NCBI RefSeq assembly: GCF_020400605.1
Contig: NZ_JAINRD010000025.1
Location: forward strand, 62,001-126,000
Origin: Streptomyces aculeolatus
GTDB taxonomy: Bacteria > Actinomycetota > Actinomycetes > Streptomycetales > Streptomycetaceae
DNA: 64,000 bases
Reading direction: 5' to 3'
Position numbers and translations under genes: made by a program. Of the stretch, positions 1-8,618 are shown piece after piece. How positions within the stretch are numbered: the first letter of the stretch is position 1; each line of letters opens with the position of its first letter. Under the pieces are notes generated by a model. That model was not told the DNA's origin, searched no databases, and saw only the letters and a list, made by a program, of their open reading frames with translations.

Positions 1-370
1 GGGACGCCTCGGCGATCGGGCAGATCCGGCTCGGGTGGTCCGGCCCCCCGTCCGCGGGGGTCTGCCTCCGTAGGCACGGCGTTCGGGTGCCCGCTCCCCC
101 TGGGCCACCCTTAGCTGCCGGTCTGTCACGGGCCGGAGTCCGGGGTCAAGGGTGGGGCGAAGCCCCATCGCGCAGCGACGTTCCCGCAGCGAAGCGGAGG
201 GAACGCCCTTGACGCCGGACGCAGGCCCGACAATCGACAAGCGGGGTGGCCCGGGGGGAGCCCTGACGACACCGCTTCTCCCTTCGCCCCACCCCCGCAC
301 CCGGCGCACGCACGGGTCGGACCAGCCACGTTGCCGCCGAGTCCGTGCGGGGTGCGGCCCTGGGGCAGGG
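1..370. other. non-coding left margin with hairpins
   Basis: I see no convincing gene in this stretch. A short hairpin sits at 45-60 (CCCCCG, loop TCCG, CGGGGG) and a large nested palindrome at 138-220 is listed separately. Open frames here overlap the repeat-rich 3' end of the next gene and look like artefacts of its periodic codons. Confidence 0.5.
138..220. repeat. nested multi-branched palindrome
   Basis: Arms 138-152 and 206-220 form a 15-bp inverted repeat with one mismatch (left GTCCGGGGTCAAGGG). Between them lie a perfect hairpin with a GAA loop at 154-166 (GGGGC/GCCCC) and a second hairpin at 180-204 (GTTCCC/GGGAAC) that also contains GCGAAGC. The whole folds as a small cloverleaf. 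Hairpins closed by GCGAAGC-like loops are typical of actinomycete replicon-end and regulatory palindromes, but nothing here shows the function. It lies about 150 bp downstream of the NB-ARC gene's stop. Confidence 0.6.
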
Positions 371-2875
371 TCAGGGACGGGCACGCCGCCACGGCCATCG
401 GCGCCGTTGGGTACGCGCGACCGCGGCCCGGGCCTCCGCGAGGTTGTTGCGGCTGGCGAGGGTGCGAGGGTGATCCGGACCCAGGACACGTTCGTGATCG
501 GTGAGGGCCCGCTGATGAAGATCCGCCGCCTCCTGATAACGACCCAGCGCGAACAGGGAGGTGGCGAAGTCGCTGCGGCTGGCGAAGGTATGGGGGTGGT
601 CCGGACCCAGGACACGTTCGTAGTCGGTGAGCGTCCGCTGATGAAGATCCGCCGCCTCCTGATAACGACCCAGCGTCCACAGGGCGGTGGCAAGGTTGTT
701 GCGGCTGGCGAGGGTGCGCGGGTGATCCGGGCCCAGGACGCGTTCGTGATCGGTGAGCGTCCGCTGATGAAGATCCGCCGCCTCCTGATAACGACCCAGC
801 GCGAACAGGGAGGTGGCAAGGTTGTTGCGGCTGGCGAAGGTTTGGGGGTGATCCGGACCCAGGACACGTTCGCGGTCGGCAAGGGCCCACTGATGAAGAT
901 CCGCCGCCTCCTGATAACGACCCAGCTCGTCGAGGGCGCTGGCGAGGTTGTCGCGGCTGGCGAAGGTTTGGGGGTGATCCGGACCCAGGACACGTTCGCG
1001 GTCGGTGAGCGTCCGCCGATGAAGATCCGCCGCCTCCTGATAACGACCCAGCTCGTATAGGGCGTTGGCCACGTTGTTGCGGCTGCCGAGGGTGTTGGGG
1101 TGATCCGGGCCCAGGACGCGTTCGTCGTCGGTGAGGGTCTGCCGGTGCAGGTCGGCGGCCTCCTGGTGACGGGCGAGTGAGTCCAGGGCGTTGGCGAGGT
1201 AGTGGCGGCCGGTGACGGTCTCGGGGTGATCCGGGCCCAGGTGGTGGGTCTCGGCATCCAGGACGCACTGGCGCAGGGGGTGTTCCTCCGTCGCGGCACC
1301 CGCGTCGTGGAGGGTGTCGGCGAGGTTGTCGAGCAGGTCGCGGTTGGTGGTGAAGTCGGCGTCTGAGGTGCGGTCGAGTAGGGCCGGGAGGTGGGCAGCG
1401 AGGAGGCGGGCGGTGGGCCAGCCGGCGCGGCCCGCGGCGGTGGTGTCGTGCACGGTTCGGGTGAGGTGGGCGTCGAGGGCGGCGTAGCAGGTGGTGCGGT
1501 CGGTGCTGGGGGGCGTGGTGAGCGCGATGACGTCGTGGACCACGGGATGCAGCACAACCTGCCCGACCGCAAGGGTCTCCCCCGGGGTGTTGATCAAGCC
1601 GTACTGGTGGAGCCCTGCGAGGGCGGCGTCGAGTTCGGCTGCGGTGACCGTGCGGCCGGTGGCGTCGGTGAGCAGGGCGGGGGTGAGAAGGGCACGGGGG
1701 ACGGGTGCGGGTGCGAGGAGCGCGAGGAGGTACAGGGTGGGGTGGGCCAGGGTGTAGCCGTCGGTGTGGAGTTGGGTGAGGGAGAGGTCGAAGGTGTGCC
1801 GCACCACTGTGCGGGCGACTTCCTGATCGGCCGCCTGCGGGTGTTCTGCACCGACGAGGTCGCCGAACTCGGTGGCAAGGGCGTGCTCGTAGGCGGTGAA
1901 GGTGCGGTAGCGGCTGGTGGGGTTGGCCAGGTAGCGGCCCGCGGTCTCCAGCGCGAGCGGGAGCCCGCCGAGGCGTTCCCCGAGCGCGGCGGCCTCCTGC
2001 ACGGTGCCGGCGCCGGGTGCGGCGTCACGTAGCACCTGACCGGAGGCGTCGTAAGCCAAGGGTTCGAGGGGGACGAGGCGGGCTCTCGGCCCCCAGGTGT
2101 CGGGCGCGCCGTCACGGGTGGTGACCACCAAGAGCCCCGCTCCGTCAGGACGTACCCACCCCCGGTAAGAACCAGGCGGCTCACTGCCCGGGCCGAGGCT
2201 GCGAGGGGTGTCGACGTTGTCGATCACGATCACCCACCCCCGTACCGCCGCCAAGTGCTCCCACACCACGTCGACAAGCGCGGCCTGGCCGCTCTGCGCG
2301 TCCTGAAGTCGGGGCTCGGCGAGTCCCAGTTCCTTGACCACGCGGGTGAGGTCATGGGCGAGGCGGGCGGCGTCGTCCTGCCACCGCACCCAGAACACCG
2401 CCCGCCCCTGCGCCTCGGCCTGTTGGGCGGCCTGGGCGGCAAGGGTGGTCTTGCCCAGCCCGCCCGTACCGCAGACCACGACCAGTCCGCCGTCCCGACC
2501 GGCCGCCATCTGCTCGATGTCGGCGAGCTGGCTGTCGCGGCCACGTACAGGGGCCGGAACGGCGGGAGCGCGGTACGAGGCATGAGCGGCGGCCTCCCGC
2601 ACCCAACGCCCTCCCGCCCCACCGCCAACAGCGGCAGTGGGAAGGGCGGGAGCGGGCGAACGCAGGGTGAGCAGCGATACCGCGAGACCGACCAGGCCGG
2701 CGGCCCCGCCGATCACACTGGAGAGCTGATCCGCCGTGTCCAGCCCGATCCGTACGACCGCCCACGCGATCCCACCCGCCGCGAGGCCGCACACCGGCGC
2801 CCACACCAGCCGGGCGAGCATCCACCGCCACCGGCCCCGCCCCACATGCCTCGCCACGCCCGCAGCCCTCTCCAC
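371..2875 (-). CDS. NB-ARC/TPR NTPase with N-terminal membrane anchor
   Basis: A STAND-type NTPase of 834 residues. Two hydrophobic segments near residues 25-42 and 52-72 probably anchor it in the membrane. An NB-ARC-like ATPase follows, with the P-loop GTGGLGKTT at 136-144. The C-terminal third is a run of 42-residue TPR_10 repeats, with seven copies of the GPDHP turn. Such proteins are signal-sensing switches with the TPR array as recognition surface; the ligand is unknown. At DNA level the repeats have an exact 126-bp period and several are nearly identical, pointing to recent expansion. The GTG start has only a weak ribosome site, so the N-terminus is uncertain. It lies beside an RsbW-like ATPase and a whiJ-type regulator pair. 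Confidence 0.85.
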   Translation of the reverse strand: MERAAGVARHVGRGRWRWMLARLVWAPVCGLAAGGIAWAVVRIGLDTADQLSSVIGGAAGLVGLAVSLLTLRSPAPALPTAAVGGGAGGRWVREAAAHASYRAPAVPAPVRGRDSQLADIEQMAAGRDGGLVVVCGTGGLGKTTLAAQAAQQAEAQGRAVFWVRWQDDAARLAHDLTRVVKELGLAEPRLQDAQSGQAALVDVVWEHLAAVRGWVIVIDNVDTPRSLGPGSEPPGSYRGWVRPDGAGLLVVTTRDGAPDTWGPRARLVPLEPLAYDASGQVLRDAAPGAGTVQEAAALGERLGGLPLALETAGRYLANPTSRYRTFTAYEHALATEFGDLVGAEHPQAADQEVARTVVRHTFDLSLTQLHTDGYTLAHPTLYLLALLAPAPVPRALLTPALLTDATGRTVTAAELDAALAGLHQYGLINTPGETLAVGQVVLHPVVHDVIALTTPPSTDRTTCYAALDAHLTRTVHDTTAAGRAGWPTARLLAAHLPALLDRTSDADFTTNRDLLDNLADTLHDAGAATEEHPLRQCVLDAETHHLGPDHPETVTGRHYLANALDSLARHQEAADLHRQTLTDDERVLGPDHPNTLGSRNNVANALYELGRYQEAADLHRRTLTDRERVLGPDHPQTFASRDNLASALDELGRYQEAADLHQWALADRERVLGPDHPQTFASRNNLATSLFALGRYQEAADLHQRTLTDHERVLGPDHPRTLASRNNLATALWTLGRYQEAADLHQRTLTDYERVLGPDHPHTFASRSDFATSLFALGRYQEAADLHQRALTDHERVLGPDHPRTLASRNNLAEARAAVARTQRRRWPWRRARP

Positions 2876-2978
2876 CCCTCGCTCATCCCGTACGCCGAGG
2901 ATGCCCTCCGCCGTAGATCAGCGGGTATGGCCGGGGACTTCGGTATGCAGCCGTGACAGCACGAGGCGTGATCGATTG

Positions 2979-3407
2979 TCAGAGCGGGCGCCTACCCTTG
3001 GGTGGGTGTGAGGGGAGATGGGGGGTTGGTTCCGCGACCGGGACCTTGAACGTTGCCCAGACTGCCTTCCCCGGGCCGTTGCGCGGCGAAGTGCCCCAGT
3101 CGTCGGCCAGGGCCGCCACCAGGAGTAACCCCCGCCCCCGATCATCCGTGTCCGCGGGGGCGCACACATGCGGCTCCCCGCCCCCGGCGTCGTGCACCTC
3201 CACCTGAACGACATGCGGCTGCGCCACCACCCGTACGAGGAACCGGCGCCCCACGGGCGTATGCCGTAGCGCATTGGTCGCCAACTCCGAGACGCACACC
3301 CCGATGTCGTCCGCCCGATCGCCCGCGTCCGCCACACCGGCGACGAACTCGCGCGCCCTGCCTACCGAACGGGCGCTCCGGGCGAACATCCGCGACTGCG
3401 TGGTCAT
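2979..3407 (-). CDS. RsbW-like ATP-binding protein (HATPase_c_2)
   Basis: A 142-residue stand-alone GHKL ATPase of the anti-sigma/serine-kinase type common in Streptomyces. The N box is visible as ELATNALRH near residues 42-50 and the glycine-rich lid as DDRGRGLLL near 89-97. The ATG is preceded by GAGGTAAGGA at good spacing. It is divergent from the HTH/DUF5753 gene across a 190-bp gap, the arrangement seen at whiJ/abaA-like loci where an ATPase, an XRE regulator and a small DUF397 protein occur together. It probably modulates a partner protein by binding or phosphorylation; no target is visible. Confidence 0.85.
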   Translation of the reverse strand: MTTQSRMFARSARSVGRAREFVAGVADAGDRADDIGVCVSELATNALRHTPVGRRFLVRVVAQPHVVQVEVHDAGGGEPHVCAPADTDDRGRGLLLVAALADDWGTSPRNGPGKAVWATFKVPVAEPTPHLPSHPPKGRRPL

Positions 3408-3538
3408 GGTCCTTACCTCGTTCCGGGTGAAGCCGTGTCGTAGTCCCCGTCCGCCCCCACGCCCGCCAATTCGTCAGTTCGTCCGATGCCCTGACCGGGG
3501 ATCTACTACGTTGCGTAAGTACAGCGTTGCCCTCCGTT

Positions 3539-3554
3539 CCTGTTCTGCAACAGG
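3539..3554. promoter_or_regulatory. inverted repeat upstream of the XRE gene
   Basis: CCTGTT-CTGC-AACAGG, a perfect 6-bp inverted repeat about 45 bp before the XRE start, inside the divergent gap with the ATPase gene. A candidate autoregulatory operator for the HTH protein; position and symmetry are the only evidence. Confidence 0.35.
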
Positions 3555-3597
3555 TCTTTCTGTCCCCCGCCATCGCTGGAGAGACTGGAGTCGCACC

Positions 3598-4428
3598 ATG
3601 TCCGCACGCCCTCGCGAACTCACCCCCGACCGAAGCGCCCGACACCTCTTCGGCGCGAAGATGCGCTCCCACCGCATGCGCGCGGGCATGAGCCTCGAAG
3701 CGCTGAACGACGTCGTGAACATCAGCCGCAGCCACCTGGCCCGCATCGAGACGGCACAAGCGATGCCGCCGCCGGATCTGCCGCCGCGGCTGGACGCCGC
3801 GTTCGGCACGGACGGGATCTTCCAGGAGCTGTACAAGCTCGCGGCGAAGGAGATCCACCCCGACCAGTTCAAACGCCGGATGGAACTTGAGGCGCGCGCC
3901 CAGGTAATCGGTGAGTACAGCAGCCAGATTGTGCCGGGTCTGCTCCAGACGGAGAGCTATGCGCGCGCCCAATTCACACAGGCCAACCCCTGGGCACCGG
4001 AAGACAGGATCGAGGAACTGGTCACTGCTCGCCTGAGTCGGCAGGCTGTCCTTTCCTCTGACACGTTGCTGGACTATTCCGCGGTGCTGGACGAGTCCAT
4101 GTTCCGCCGGGGACTCGGCGGGCCGGAAGTGATGCGCGCACAGCTCGCACGCCTTGTGGAGCTGACGTTCACAAAGAGGACCATGGTCCAGGTCATCCCC
4201 TTCGACGTTGGGGGACATCCGCTGATTGGCGGCTCAATCATGCTGATGACCATGGAGAATGGCGCACGGGTCGCCTACGAAGAGAGCATCACTACCGGCA
4301 CGTTGACGGAGGATCATCCGAGCGCCATCGAACGGCAGCGGGTATACGATCTCTTAAGGGCATCGGCCCTGTCGCCGGATGACTCGGCGGCCTTTATCCG
4401 GTCCGTCATGGAGGTACTTCCGACATGA
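3598..4428 (+). CDS. HTH XRE-family regulator with DUF5753 (WhiJ/Scr1 type)
   Basis: A 276-residue protein with an N-terminal XRE helix-turn-helix (roughly residues 15-70, including SLEALNDVVNISRSHLARIE) and a C-terminal DUF5753 domain marked by YSSQIVPGLLQTESYARA. The frame is open further upstream, but ATG 3598 begins at the natural domain boundary and follows GGAGAGACTGGAG. Its stop overlaps the DUF397 gene start (ATGA), so the two are co-translated. Known relatives form DNA-binding/small-partner pairs tied to differentiation. Codon 253 is TTA (4354-4356), which in Streptomyces requires the bldA tRNA, so full-length protein is probably made only late in growth. Confidence 0.9.
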   Translation: MSARPRELTPDRSARHLFGAKMRSHRMRAGMSLEALNDVVNISRSHLARIETAQAMPPPDLPPRLDAAFGTDGIFQELYKLAAKEIHPDQFKRRMELEARAQVIGEYSSQIVPGLLQTESYARAQFTQANPWAPEDRIEELVTARLSRQAVLSSDTLLDYSAVLDESMFRRGLGGPEVMRAQLARLVELTFTKRTMVQVIPFDVGGHPLIGGSIMLMTMENGARVAYEESITTGTLTEDHPSAIERQRVYDLLRASALSPDDSAAFIRSVMEVLPT

Positions 4429-4646
4429 GCACCACGCCTGACCTCTCCCCTACGGAATGGGTCAAGTCGAGCTACAGCGGGAACGGCGGGGGCAACTGTG
4501 TCGAGTGGGCTCCGGCTCACGTCACCTCAGGCGTCATCCCCGTCCGTGACAGCAAAGACCCACACGGCCCCACACTCACCTTCGCACCCACCGCCTGGAC
4601 ATCCTTCATCACCGCCGTCCGGCGCAACGAGTTCGGCGCCATCTGA
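4425..4646 (+). CDS. DUF397 small partner protein
   Basis: A 73-residue DUF397 protein with the family hallmarks WVKSSYSGNGGGNCVEWA and VRDSKDPHGP. It overlaps the preceding HTH/DUF5753 gene by four bases. In characterised pairs the DUF397 protein acts as a small regulatory partner of the HTH protein, in a manner compared to toxin-antitoxin modules. A strong terminator closes the unit eight bases after the stop. Confidence 0.9.
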   Translation: MSTTPDLSPTEWVKSSYSGNGGGNCVEWAPAHVTSGVIPVRDSKDPHGPTLTFAPTAWTSFITAVRRNEFGAI

Positions 4647-4653
4647 TCCTCCC

Positions 4654-4694
4654 TTCGACAGGCCCCCCGCCGCCCCGGCGGGGGGCCTGTCGAA
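4654..4694. terminator. 19-bp-stem terminator after DUF397
   Basis: A perfect inverted repeat: 19-bp arms beginning TTCGACAGGC with a 3-base CCC loop. It starts just after the DUF397 stop and ends 21 bases before the next start codon, separating the two units. It lacks a U-tract, as is usual in streptomycetes. Confidence 0.85.
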
Positions 4695-4715
4695 CGGCAG
4701 CGAGGGGGACCGGCT

Positions 4716-7484
4716 TTGGACGAGACGGCGGCGGGGCGGGAGCAGGCGCGGGGTGAGCGCCGGGCCGAGCGGCTGTTGCGGCGGGCCCGGGGACCCCGTG
4801 AGGTCAGCGCACGGGCACGGCGCGCCTGGCGGCGCTTGACGGACGAGGCGCTACGCGGCGAACCGGGGGCGTTGGCGGTGCTGAGCCGCGTCGCCCGTGA
4901 GCCCGAGCACCCGCGTACGCACCAGGCCAGAACCGTCGTCGCCGACCGGTGGGCCGCCACCGACGACCCCGGCCTGCGGCAGACCGTGCTCGACACCCGG
5001 GCGCTCGCCACGCCGCATTCGTTCGCGCGGCTGCGCACGGCCGCCCTGCACGGGCCGGAGCAACTGCGCGCCACCGGACGGGACTGGGCCGCGCACGCAC
5101 CGGCGCTCCTTGCCGACCACGACAATGACGTCCGGAAGGCGGTCACCGAGCTGTGCCGCACCGCGGACACCTGGGCGACGAACAGGCTGTGGCCCCAGTC
5201 GGTCTCCCGCGGCGCCCCCGACGTCGGCCCGCTCGTGACGGACGAGCGGCTGTTCGACATTCTCTTGACCTGCCCCTCTGTACCGCCGCCGATAGAACTG
5301 GACATGCTCTGGAAGGGTTTCCTCCAGCGCATACCCGCGGGTGGGCTGCCGGCGCGCGCGCCCCGCAGGCGCCTGCTGCCCGCCCTGACCGGCTGGGGTC
5401 GCGAGGCTCCTTCCCCGGACAGGCGGGCCCTGAGCCGCGTGGTGGTGGAGCCGGATACCGCGCGGTTGCTGGCCCACGACGGGACCCGGCAGGCACTCAT
5501 CGAGGCGGCCGGGTACGCGGACGACCACCCGCTCGCGGCGGTCGCGCGGGAACGGATCCTCGCCCTGCGCGAACGATCCCCCGCACCGCGCAGGGTCGAG
5601 GACGACTCCGACCTCGGTGTCCTCTCCGACCTCGCCGACTTCGTCGACGAACTGTGCGCGTACGCCCTCGAACCTCGCCGCGACCTCCTCCGCTGGTGCG
5701 TCACCCACCACCTCGCCCCCTCCCACCGCGACCCCGCCCGCCGCGCCGCCTTCCTTCTCCACACCGACCAGCCGCCCGACATACAGGCCCGTACGGCGCG
5801 CTGGACCGCCGGGCCGGGGCTGGCGCAGATGGTGCTCGGGGCGGCCGACGGTGAGGAGCGGGCGCGGCGGGTCGACGGGCTGACCGACGCGGAGTTGACG
5901 CACCTCGCCGGGTGGCTCGACGACGAGGACCGGCTCGCGGACCTGTGGCAGCTCGTACGCGACCTCCCCCTCGCCCGCGGCCACCGGCTGGTGCCCCTCC
6001 TCGCCGCCCGCCAGGCGGCGGATACCCCTCCGGCCGACGCCACCGGACGCACCCCCCGCGACCGCCCCGACCCCCGCGACGGCGCCGCCTCCCACCCCCG
6101 CGACGCCTGGCGGCCCGGCGACGAGGCCGGGCGGCGGCTGCTGGCCCTGCTCCGCGGCATCGACCCCGGAACGCTCGCCGCCGGCCTCGCCGCCCTCGAA
6201 CGCGACTGGCCCGCCGGCTACCACCTGGCCCGTATCCGCTTCCGCGGCCGGGTCAACGACCTGTCCTTCGCCCCGGACGCGCCGCTGCTCGCCGTCGCGA
6301 CCAGCAACCGCGCGGCGGGCGTGATCGACCTGCACCGGGGGGAGCTGGCCGAGCGGTACGACGGATTCGCGTCGTCGGTGGGGCACTTGGCGCACCTGGG
6401 CGGCGAGGCGTTCGTCGCGGCGGAGCGGACGAGCACCGCGTTCCAGCCGTCCCGGCTGCTGCACTGCGCGGGCGGGCGGAGCCGGGTGCTGCGGGAGTTG
6501 CCGGGGGCCGTGACGTCGCTGGAGGCATGGGGGGCGGGGCGGTTCGTCGCCGGTACGCGGTCGGGGCACCTGCTGTTCGGCGGCCCGGCGGACGCGGGTG
6601 CCGGCGAGGGCGCGGACGGCGGGGTCGAGGACGGCCTACCGTTGCCGGAGCCGAGCGAGGTGTCCGTCGCCGCGTGGGGCCTGGACCCCGGTGCTGATTG
6701 GCCGCGCGCGCTGGCCGCGGACGCGTACACGGGACGGCTGGCGGTCTGCGGACGCCGGTTGCTGCTCGTCGAGTTGAACGGGGACCGGGACCGGGACCGG
6801 GGCGCGGACGCGGATGCGGCGCAGGGCACGGCGGCGGGCCCGGAATCGGTCACCGGTCCGCGCCCCGGCGCCATCCCCACCCCCCGGGTCCTCGCCAGAG
6901 GCACCCGCCCCCGCGTCACCACCCGCGCCGTCCTCGCAGGACCCGCCGCCCTCGCCGTCCACGAGCAGCGCCGCGGCGTCGTCGAGGTGCTCCGGCCGGA
7001 GGTCGGGGCGCTGCCGTCGGCCGGGTCCGTCGACGGCGTCACGGCGATGACCGCGCTGCCGGGCCGCGGGCAGCTCGCGATCGTGGACGACGACTGGCGG
7101 CTGCGCCTGCTCGACGCCGCCACCCTCGCGCCCCGCCCCGGCGTGATGCCGGAGCCCCCGGCTTCGCCCAGCCGGTACATGCTCGGGCCCGTGACCAGCC
7201 TGCACGCCTCCCCCGACGGCGGGTTGCTCGCCGCGGGGTACGCGGGCGGCATCACCGACCTGTACGACCTGCGCCACGCGGAGATCCCCTCCCTCGCCAC
7301 CCGCCCGCTCGCCTACGCGCGACCCGCCCATGTCGACGCCCTGCTCGCCGCCCTCGACGCGCCGGGGCTGACGCGGCCGGTGCGCGAGGTGCTGCGGTTG
7401 CTGCTGGCGCAAGTGTCGTACCGCTGCCCGCGGGACGGCGACGCGGCGACACTGAGCACGGGCGGCTACGACATCGCGCTGTGA
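4716..7484 (+). CDS. large protein with helical repeats and a beta-propeller
   Basis: A 922-residue protein that I cannot assign to a named family. The N-terminal half (to about residue 490) is rich in helical, HEAT-like segments (for example LLADHDNDVRKAVTELC). The C-terminal half has propeller-like strands, such as VNDLSFAPDAPLLAVATSNRA near residue 512 and SLHASPDGGLLAAGYAGG near 830. No catalytic motif, signal peptide or membrane segment is evident, so it is probably a cytoplasmic scaffold. The start is TTG preceded by GAGGGG. Two low-complexity stretches (a DRDRDR run near 690, proline/arginine-rich near 450) suggest linkers. It stands alone between a terminator and an aldo-keto reductase gene. 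Confidence 0.65.
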   Translation: MDETAAGREQARGERRAERLLRRARGPREVSARARRAWRRLTDEALRGEPGALAVLSRVAREPEHPRTHQARTVVADRWAATDDPGLRQTVLDTRALATPHSFARLRTAALHGPEQLRATGRDWAAHAPALLADHDNDVRKAVTELCRTADTWATNRLWPQSVSRGAPDVGPLVTDERLFDILLTCPSVPPPIELDMLWKGFLQRIPAGGLPARAPRRRLLPALTGWGREAPSPDRRALSRVVVEPDTARLLAHDGTRQALIEAAGYADDHPLAAVARERILALRERSPAPRRVEDDSDLGVLSDLADFVDELCAYALEPRRDLLRWCVTHHLAPSHRDPARRAAFLLHTDQPPDIQARTARWTAGPGLAQMVLGAADGEERARRVDGLTDAELTHLAGWLDDEDRLADLWQLVRDLPLARGHRLVPLLAARQAADTPPADATGRTPRDRPDPRDGAASHPRDAWRPGDEAGRRLLALLRGIDPGTLAAGLAALERDWPAGYHLARIRFRGRVNDLSFAPDAPLLAVATSNRAAGVIDLHRGELAERYDGFASSVGHLAHLGGEAFVAAERTSTAFQPSRLLHCAGGRSRVLRELPGAVTSLEAWGAGRFVAGTRSGHLLFGGPADAGAGEGADGGVEDGLPLPEPSEVSVAAWGLDPGADWPRALAADAYTGRLAVCGRRLLLVELNGDRDRDRGADADAAQGTAAGPESVTGPRPGAIPTPRVLARGTRPRVTTRAVLAGPAALAVHEQRRGVVEVLRPEVGALPSAGSVDGVTAMTALPGRGQLAIVDDDWRLRLLDAATLAPRPGVMPEPPASPSRYMLGPVTSLHASPDGGLLAAGYAGGITDLYDLRHAEIPSLATRPLAYARPAHVDALLAALDAPGLTRPVREVLRLLLAQVSYRCPRDGDAATLSTGGYDIAL

Positions 7485-7564
7485 CGGCGAACCCACCGCG
7501 CCCCGCCACCGCCACCACCCGGACTCCGCCGAACACCGCCGCACCACCCCGAGAGGAGCCGCCC

Positions 7565-8560
7565 GTGCGACCGGACGAAGTCGTACCCCTGGGACGTACC
7601 GACGTCTCCGTCACCCGCCTCGGCCTCGGACTCGCCTCCATCGGCGGCCTGTTCGCACCCGTCTCCGACGCGGACGCCGCGCGCACCGTCGACGCCGCCT
7701 GGGACGCCGGCGTCCGGCTCTTCGACACCGCGCCCGTCTACGGGTACGGGCTCTCCGAACGCCGCGCCGGCGCCGCGCTCGCGCCCCGCCCGCGCGGGGC
7801 GTACGCGCTGTGCACGAAGGTCGGCCGGCTCATCGTGCCCGGCGGCACCGACACGCAGCCGATCTGGGCCGACCCGCCGCCCGGCGTCGGGCCGCGGCGG
7901 GACTACTCGTACCGCGGTGTCATGCGCTCTGTCGAGGACAGCCTGGGGCGGCTCGGGCTGGACCGGATCGACGTGCTGCACGTCCACGACCCGGACGAGG
8001 ACTTCCCCGTCGCCGTCACCGACGCCTACCGGGCGCTGACGGAACTCCGCGCGCGCGGCACGGTCGGCGCGGTGTCGATCGGCGTCAACCACGCGCCGGT
8101 GGCGGCGCGTTACCTCCGCGAGGCGGCGGCGCCGGGGCCGGACTGCGTGATGCTCGCGGGCCGGTACAACCTGCTGGACCACACGGGGCTCGACGAGCTG
8201 CTGCCGCTGTGCGCGGCGCGCGGGGTCGCGGTGCTGGCGGCGGGCGTCTACCAGTCCGGCCTGCTCACGGACCCCCGCCCGGACGCCCCCCACGGCTACG
8301 CGACGATCCCCGCCGCCCTCGCCGAGCGCGTCACGGCTTGGCGCACCCTCTGCGACCGCCACGGCGTGCCCCCGACGGCGGCCGCGCTCGCCTTCCCGTT
8401 CGGGCACCCGGCGGTGACGGGCGTGGTGGTCGGCGCCCGCACGCCGGCGGAGGTGGCCGGCACGGCGACCGCGTTCACCCACCCGATCCCGGAAGCCCTC
8501 TGGACCACGGCCAGGTCCACGGGCCTGCTGCCCCCGCACGTCCCCACACCCGGGGGCTGA
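7565..8560 (+). CDS. aldo-keto reductase (aldose 1-dehydrogenase-like)
   Basis: A 331-residue NAD(P)-dependent oxidoreductase of the D-threo-aldose 1-dehydrogenase/pyridoxal dehydrogenase branch. The family tetrad is visible: Asp in FDTAPVYG, Tyr in the same motif, Lys in CTKVGR and His in VLHVHDPDED. Coenzyme-binding residues lie in TGVVVGARTPAEV. The GTG start was chosen because GAGAGGAG precedes it; an in-frame extension upstream overlaps the preceding gene and is not credible. Substrate is probably a sugar or small aldehyde. It sits about 80 bp after the propeller-protein gene and may share its transcript. Confidence 0.85.
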   Translation: MRPDEVVPLGRTDVSVTRLGLGLASIGGLFAPVSDADAARTVDAAWDAGVRLFDTAPVYGYGLSERRAGAALAPRPRGAYALCTKVGRLIVPGGTDTQPIWADPPPGVGPRRDYSYRGVMRSVEDSLGRLGLDRIDVLHVHDPDEDFPVAVTDAYRALTELRARGTVGAVSIGVNHAPVAARYLREAAAPGPDCVMLAGRYNLLDHTGLDELLPLCAARGVAVLAAGVYQSGLLTDPRPDAPHGYATIPAALAERVTAWRTLCDRHGVPPTAAALAFPFGHPAVTGVVVGARTPAEVAGTATAFTHPIPEALWTTARSTGLLPPHVPTPGG

Positions 8561-8618
8561 AAGGGACGCGCGAGCCGGGTTCGAAACTCGGACCAATCCG
8601 CGGCCGGGGCGGCGTCGA

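Noticed and set aside
152..1060. Long plus-strand reading frame opposite the TPR repeats
   Set aside because: It only mirrors the 126-bp periodic repeats of the minus-strand NB-ARC/TPR gene; its product is a shadow repeat with no ribosome site.
514..1140. Regular repeats that might suggest a CRISPR array
   Set aside because: The repeats are 126 bp, contiguous and in frame in a TPR protein, with no unique spacers and no cas genes.
8578..8596. Sequence GGGTTCGAAACTC resembling a tRNA T-arm
   Set aside because: There is no acceptor stem, D-arm or anticodon arm at the right distances.
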